Source: Flintibacter muris (GTDB lineage Bacteria > Bacillota > Clostridia > Oscillospirales > Oscillospiraceae). Taken from it: a stretch of 64,000 bases of DNA. The notes under the pieces were generated by a model, which had not been told where the DNA came from, searched no databases, and was given only the letters and a program-made list of their open reading frames with translations. The stretch is from NCBI RefSeq assembly GCF_943192995.1, contig NZ_CALPCP010000005.1, positions 109,993 through 173,992 on the forward strand, written 5' to 3'. Below, in pieces: positions 60,709-64,000 of the stretch. A program made the position numbers and the translations under genes. The first letter of the stretch is position 1, and each line of letters opens with the position of its first letter.

Positions 60709-60789
60709 AATGCCAGTTTTATGTCAACATCTGCAAATTCCTGTTTTTGCGGGAGTTGTCGGATATTCATACAAAGGAGGATTCACTCT

Positions 60790-62484
60790 ATGAGACTCAA
60801 AAAATCCCTCTCTCTGCTTCTGGGCCTGGTCCTGCTTCTGGCTCAGGCCGCCCCGGCGGTGGCTTACGACTCTGCCAGGGCCGATACAGACCAGCTCATG
60901 AGCGGCGGCGGTGCGGAGAGCTTTATCATTGACGGCGGCGGCAATCTGTGGGCCTGGGGTGACAACCAGTACGGACAGCTGGGAGACGGCACCACCCAGG
61001 ACCGGACCACCCCGGTCAAGGTACTGGAGGGCGTCAAGTCGGTCAGCGCCGGCGAGTCCCACACCTACGCCGTGCTGAAGGACAACACTCTGTGGGCCTG
61101 GGGACGCAACGTGAGCAACACTTTCCCCGGCCTCCCCGACACCATGGAGGGCAGCACCGTCCCTGTTAAGATTATGGATGATGTGGTCTCGGCCAGCACG
61201 GGAGTATGTACTCACCTGGCCATCAAAACCGACGGCTCCCTGTGGGTCTGGGGCAAGTATGTGGGCGACCGGACCAACCGCCAGACCTCCGTCCCCAAAA
61301 AGATTCTGGACAATGTGGCCGCCGCCTGCACCGGCTTTGGCCACAGCCTGGCTCTGAAAACCGACGGCTCCCTGTGGGCCTGGGGGCAGAACGCCAGCGG
61401 CGGCGTGGGAGATGGTACCACCCGGGAACGGCTCACCCCGGTCAAGGTGCTGGACAAGGTGGTGCAGATGAGCGCCGGCTACGGGTTCAGCGCCGCCGTC
61501 AAGGCGGACGGCACCCTGTGGACCTGGGGACGGAACTGGCAGGGAGAGCTGGGGGACGGCACCATCGAAAGCCGCTCCACCCCTGCCCAGATCATGGACC
61601 ATGTAATCGGCGTCTACGCCTCCAACAACAACGCCTACGCCTTCCGTCAGGACCGCTCCCTCTGGGCCTGGGGCAACAACCGGTCGGGGGATGTGGGAGA
61701 CGGCACCACTGAGGGCCGGCTCTCCCCCGTTATGGTGCTGGAGGATGGCGTGGAGGAGGTCAGCGTCGGCTGGAACCATGTTCTGGTGCGAAAAACCTTC
61801 GGTGAGCTGTGGACCTGGGGGGCCAATGTCAGCGGCCAGCTGGGCAATGGGGAGAGCCTCTTCTATGGCAACTATGTGTTCCGCTTCTCCGCCTTTCCCA
61901 TCCAGGTGATGGAAGATATTGACACCGCCTCCCCCTCGCTCACCCTCACAGCGGGCAGCCTTCCTGCCGCCTGGGCCTCCTCCTCCGTAGACGAGGCCAT
62001 TGCCTGGGATTTTCTCCCCGTCTCCCTGCGCACCGGTTACAACCAGACCATCACCCGGGCCCAGTTCTGTACCCTGGCCGTCCAGTTCTATGAGCGCTTT
62101 ACCGGCCAGGAGATTGAAGAACGGGTGTCCTTCTCCGACACTCGGGACCTCAGCGTGGAAAAGGCCGCCGGGCTGGGCATTGTGTCCGGTATGGACGGCG
62201 GCGCCTTTAATCCAGACGCCCCCCTGAACCGGGAGCAGGCGGCCGTCATCCTTGCCAATCTGTCCAGGGCGGCGGGCTCCCCCCTCACCCAGTCCGCCCC
62301 CGATTTTATTGACAGCGAGACCATCAGCCCCTGGGCTCAGTCCGCCGTGGGCCAGGTCCAGGGGGCCGGAATCATGAACGGCACTGGCGGCGGAAATTTC
62401 TCCCCCCAGGAGACCTACACCAAAGAACAGAGCGTGGTCACCATTATGAATCTGTACCACCTTTTCAGCAATCAACAGGCATGA
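60790..62484 (+). CDS. Secreted RCC1-repeat protein with SLH domains
   Basis: 564 residues; the ATG at 60790 follows AAAGGAGG. Signal peptide 1-24 (LLLGLVLLLAQAAPAVA). Residues ~35-385 hold about seven RCC1-type repeats (NLWAWGDNQYGQLGDGTTQDRTTPVKVL and similar), predicted to form a beta-propeller. The C-terminal ~170 residues are SLH repeats (ITRAQFCTLAVQFYERFTG; LNREQAAVILANLS) for wall attachment. The binding partner is unknown. It lies downstream of the AraC gene. Confidence 0.88.
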   Translation: MRLKKSLSLLLGLVLLLAQAAPAVAYDSARADTDQLMSGGGAESFIIDGGGNLWAWGDNQYGQLGDGTTQDRTTPVKVLEGVKSVSAGESHTYAVLKDNTLWAWGRNVSNTFPGLPDTMEGSTVPVKIMDDVVSASTGVCTHLAIKTDGSLWVWGKYVGDRTNRQTSVPKKILDNVAAACTGFGHSLALKTDGSLWAWGQNASGGVGDGTTRERLTPVKVLDKVVQMSAGYGFSAAVKADGTLWTWGRNWQGELGDGTIESRSTPAQIMDHVIGVYASNNNAYAFRQDRSLWAWGNNRSGDVGDGTTEGRLSPVMVLEDGVEEVSVGWNHVLVRKTFGELWTWGANVSGQLGNGESLFYGNYVFRFSAFPIQVMEDIDTASPSLTLTAGSLPAAWASSSVDEAIAWDFLPVSLRTGYNQTITRAQFCTLAVQFYERFTGQEIEERVSFSDTRDLSVEKAAGLGIVSGMDGGAFNPDAPLNREQAAVILANLSRAAGSPLTQSAPDFIDSETISPWAQSAVGQVQGAGIMNGTGGGNFSPQETYTKEQSVVTIMNLYHLFSNQQA

Positions 62485-62536
62485 AAAAACTCTCCGACTC
62501 CCGGCTCCGGCCGCCTTTTGCAAACGGGATGGACAG

Positions 62537-62676
62537 ATAGGGCAGCATAGATCCAACAGATTGGTGGTCACACCGCCGGGAAATGTGATGCCTCGGGTGA
62601 TCAGGTCTACATGATCCAGGTCTGTGGGATAGTGTCCCATGCGGACATTGTTCATCAGTCGGCCAATGATTCCCAA
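62537..62676 (-). pseudogene. Truncated DUF6094-like gene fragment
   Basis: The frame reads MNNVRMGHYPTDLDHVDLIT then GITFPGGVTTNLLDLCCP, the N-terminal signature of DUF6094 methyltransferase-like proteins found on clostridial mobile elements. Homology then ends. A terminator hairpin overlaps its start. Confidence 0.6.
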
Positions 62677-62682
62677 AGATTA

Positions 62683-62725
62683 AAAATGCCGGCAGCCGTA
62701 CTATACTGCTGCCAGCATTTTTTCG
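62683..62725. terminator. Hairpin terminator
   Basis: TGCCGGCAGC pairs with GCTGCCAGCA, with T6 on the plus strand and T5 on the minus strand. Confidence 0.75.
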
Positions 62726-62734
62726 TATGTCCAT

Positions 62735-62945
62735 TACAAATCAATGAAGGAATCATTTTCATATTCATTTACTTTCCAATACCATGTAGAACGTGAAATT
62801 CCCAACTGTTTCGCTCCTGCACTGACTGACAGTTTCCCTTCCTTCACGTTTGAGATAAACGCACTCGAAAGTATCCATTGCTTTCTTGGGGCTGCCAGTC
62901 ATGCGGCCTTTGGCTATTGCGATTCCCTCAGCTTGACGCTCCTGC
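62735..62945 (-). pseudogene. Frameshifted C-terminal fragment of a small serine resolvase
   Basis: Minus strand RQAEGIAIAKGRMTGSPKKA then MDTFE in one frame. It continues after a +1 shift as VKEGKLSVSAGAKQLGISRS then TWYWKVNEYE. This is the helix-turn-helix end of a resolvase. The catalytic part is missing. Confidence 0.65.
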
Positions 62946-63021
62946 CTGTTTTTCCTTATTATCTACCTGGAGGTCGTTCTTGTCAAAAGTTTTTAAACAG
63001 GCTCTTAGACCGTACGGGACA

Positions 63022-63423
63022 ATGGCAAGCGTGGCGGCCGTGCTGGATGGGCTGGAAAAGAAGCTGGGGAGCCTCAACTTTTGGCGGATATTCCAGACGA
63101 TCACCGTTGACAACGGCAGCGAGTTCCAGGACTGGGAGGGCATGACGCGGGCCGTGACCGGAGAGGGGGCGCGAACCCACATCTACTACTGCCATCCGCA
63201 CAGCGCCTTTGAACGGGGGAGCAACGAGAACGGAAACCGTATGATTCGGCGGAAGGTTCCAAAGGGGACGGACTTTACCGGGATAACAGAGGCGGACACA
63301 TTGCTGGTGTAGCGGTGGGTAAACGAATACCCGCGCGGCATCCTGGACGGGAGGTGTGCCGGACGAGTATTGCTGGAGCTTGCCCAGGAGGCCGGTATTG
63401 AGGGGGTAGAATTGCTTTTGTAA
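63022..63423 (+). pseudogene. IS30-family transposase remnant with in-frame stop
   Basis: The frame gives FQTITVDNGSEFQDWEG then YYCHPHSAFERGSNENGNRM then IRRKVPKGTDF, the second and third DDE blocks of IS30 transposases. A TAG at 63310-63312 interrupts it. The same frame continues as RWVNEYPRGILDGRCAG to TAA 63423. The N-terminal half and inverted repeats were not found. Confidence 0.82.
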
Positions 63424-63502
63424 ATAATGCACAAAAACAATTTTAGATTTTTCTGCATTTAACCCTTGACATTTTCCAGTTGCGGAAGTTTATAAAAATT
63501 GC

Positions 63503-63531
63503 TTGACATCTCCGCCTGAATATCGTATAAT
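63503..63531 (+). promoter_or_regulatory. Perfect consensus promoter before a degenerate tRNA
   Basis: TTGACA (63503-63508), 17-base spacer, TATAAT (63526-63531). Confidence 0.75.
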
Positions 63532-63597
63532 GCCTCCAGCATAAGATTGTGTTTAATCACTCTTGGGTGGTAAGCAACTGCACGATCTGGAAGAATA

Positions 63598-63647
63598 TTT
63601 GAATGGTATTCAAGTGTTCAGCGGTTTGATTTCGTTTATCTCCACCA
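63598..63647 (+). pseudogene. Degenerate 3' half of tRNA-Ala
   Basis: TTTGAATGGTATTCAAG, then TCAGCGGTTTGATTTCG and TATCTCCACCA, match the intact copy at 63831 with several changes. The anticodon reads GGT, the T stem is mispaired, and the 5' half is unrecognisable. Confidence 0.75.
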
Positions 63648-63671
63648 CTTTACAAACGAATATTGATGTGG

Positions 63672-63700
63672 GGGGGTATAACTCAGATGGCAACACATGT
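63672..63700 (+). pseudogene. Truncated 5' piece of tRNA-Ala
   Basis: GGGGGTATAACTCAGATGG matches the first 19 bases of the intact tRNA with two changes, then diverges. Confidence 0.65.
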
Positions 63701-63750
63701 TTCCAGTGAAATAATCCCGAATTTGTCCAATAGGTTCAGAAAATCAACAC

Positions 63751-63779
63751 TTGACAGCTTGCAAAAAATATATTACAAT
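63751..63779 (+). promoter_or_regulatory. Promoter for the intact tRNA-Ala genes
   Basis: TTGACA (63751-63756), 17-base spacer, TACAAT (63774-63779). Confidence 0.75.
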
Positions 63780-63830
63780 GAATATAGTTGAGTACAAATG
63801 GAGCGATGTCCGAGTTGGGAAATTGAATAT

Positions 63831-63906
<76 letters not shown>

Positions 63907-63928
63907 CTTTACAACTGAATATTGACGT

Positions 63929-64000
63929 GGGGGTATAGCTCAGCTGGGAGAGCGCCTGAATGGCATTCAGGAGGTCAGCGGTTCGATCCCGCTTATCTCC
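63929..64000 (+). tRNA. tRNA-Ala (anticodon GGC), second copy, cut by the window edge
   Basis: Matches the previous copy except for a compensated anticodon-stem pair (CCTGA/TCAGG). The discriminator base and CCA would lie just beyond the window. Confidence 0.92.

Overview
The window looks like chromosomal DNA of a GC-rich, spore-forming, amino-acid-fermenting gut clostridium, most plausibly of the Oscillospiraceae (Flavonifractor/Oscillibacter-like). This is inferred from gene content: spoVM and sipL for sporulation, a complete sodium-linked glutamate fermentation cluster, SLH-anchored surface proteins, a mucin-type M60 peptidase, clostripain, ECF sigma/anti-sigma pairs, and dispersed palindromic intergenic repeats. 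No sequence search was run. Product names rest on motifs and family resemblance read by eye.

Layout. 1-9.9 kb: tig-clpP-clpX, a phosphoesterase, thrC, yraN-rnhB-rbgA, a TPR-like membrane protein, traX and an unknown protein. 10-14.3 kb: rplS, nif3-trmK-flavoprotein, then sipL and a 23-codon spoVM. 14.4-20.6 kb: a hendecad-repeat coiled-coil gene, an ECF sigma/anti-sigma pair, serine recombinase relics beside tRNA-Leu, DUF3842, a patatin and a deleted Uma2 pseudogene. 20-24 kb: coiled-coil gene, coaD, rsmD, uvrC, ptsH. 24-36.5 kb: second ECF/anti-sigma pair, mutS2, merR with divergent aldo/keto reductase, ROK-rpoN, clostripain, DUF2971. 36.5-42.7 kb: an F-type ATP synthase operon, atpB-E-F-A-G-D-C, in which the separate delta gene is missing and a delta C-terminal domain is fused to the front of alpha. 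43-48.9 kb: a translationally coupled pair, an M60 peptidase with a dockerin-like module and an SLH protein with a cohesin-like domain. 49.3-59.6 kb: glutamate fermentation genes, in transcription order gctA, gctB, a small membrane protein, gcdA, hgdC, DUF6440, a small ORF, hgdA, hgdB, then from an internal promoter gcdC, a gcdD-gcdC fusion and gcdB. 59.8-62.5 kb: a divergent AraC regulator and an RCC1-SLH surface protein. 62.5-64 kb: decayed mobile genes (DUF6094, resolvase, IS30) and a tRNA-Ala array with intact and degenerate copies.

How it fits together. Glutamate, via 2-hydroxyglutarate, is activated by GctAB, dehydrated by HgdAB (activated by HgdC) and decarboxylated by the biotin enzyme GcdABCD, which exports Na+. 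The neighbouring ATP synthase may use that gradient, but its c subunit carries only part of the known Na+ ligand signature. The most unusual observations are the delta-alpha ATP synthase fusion, the two nearly identical biotin domains (one fused to the membrane delta subunit), the Ala/Lys insertion in GctA, palindromic elements placed in the atp leader and inside the glutamate operon, the short spoVM beside sipL, and the decaying tRNA-Ala array.
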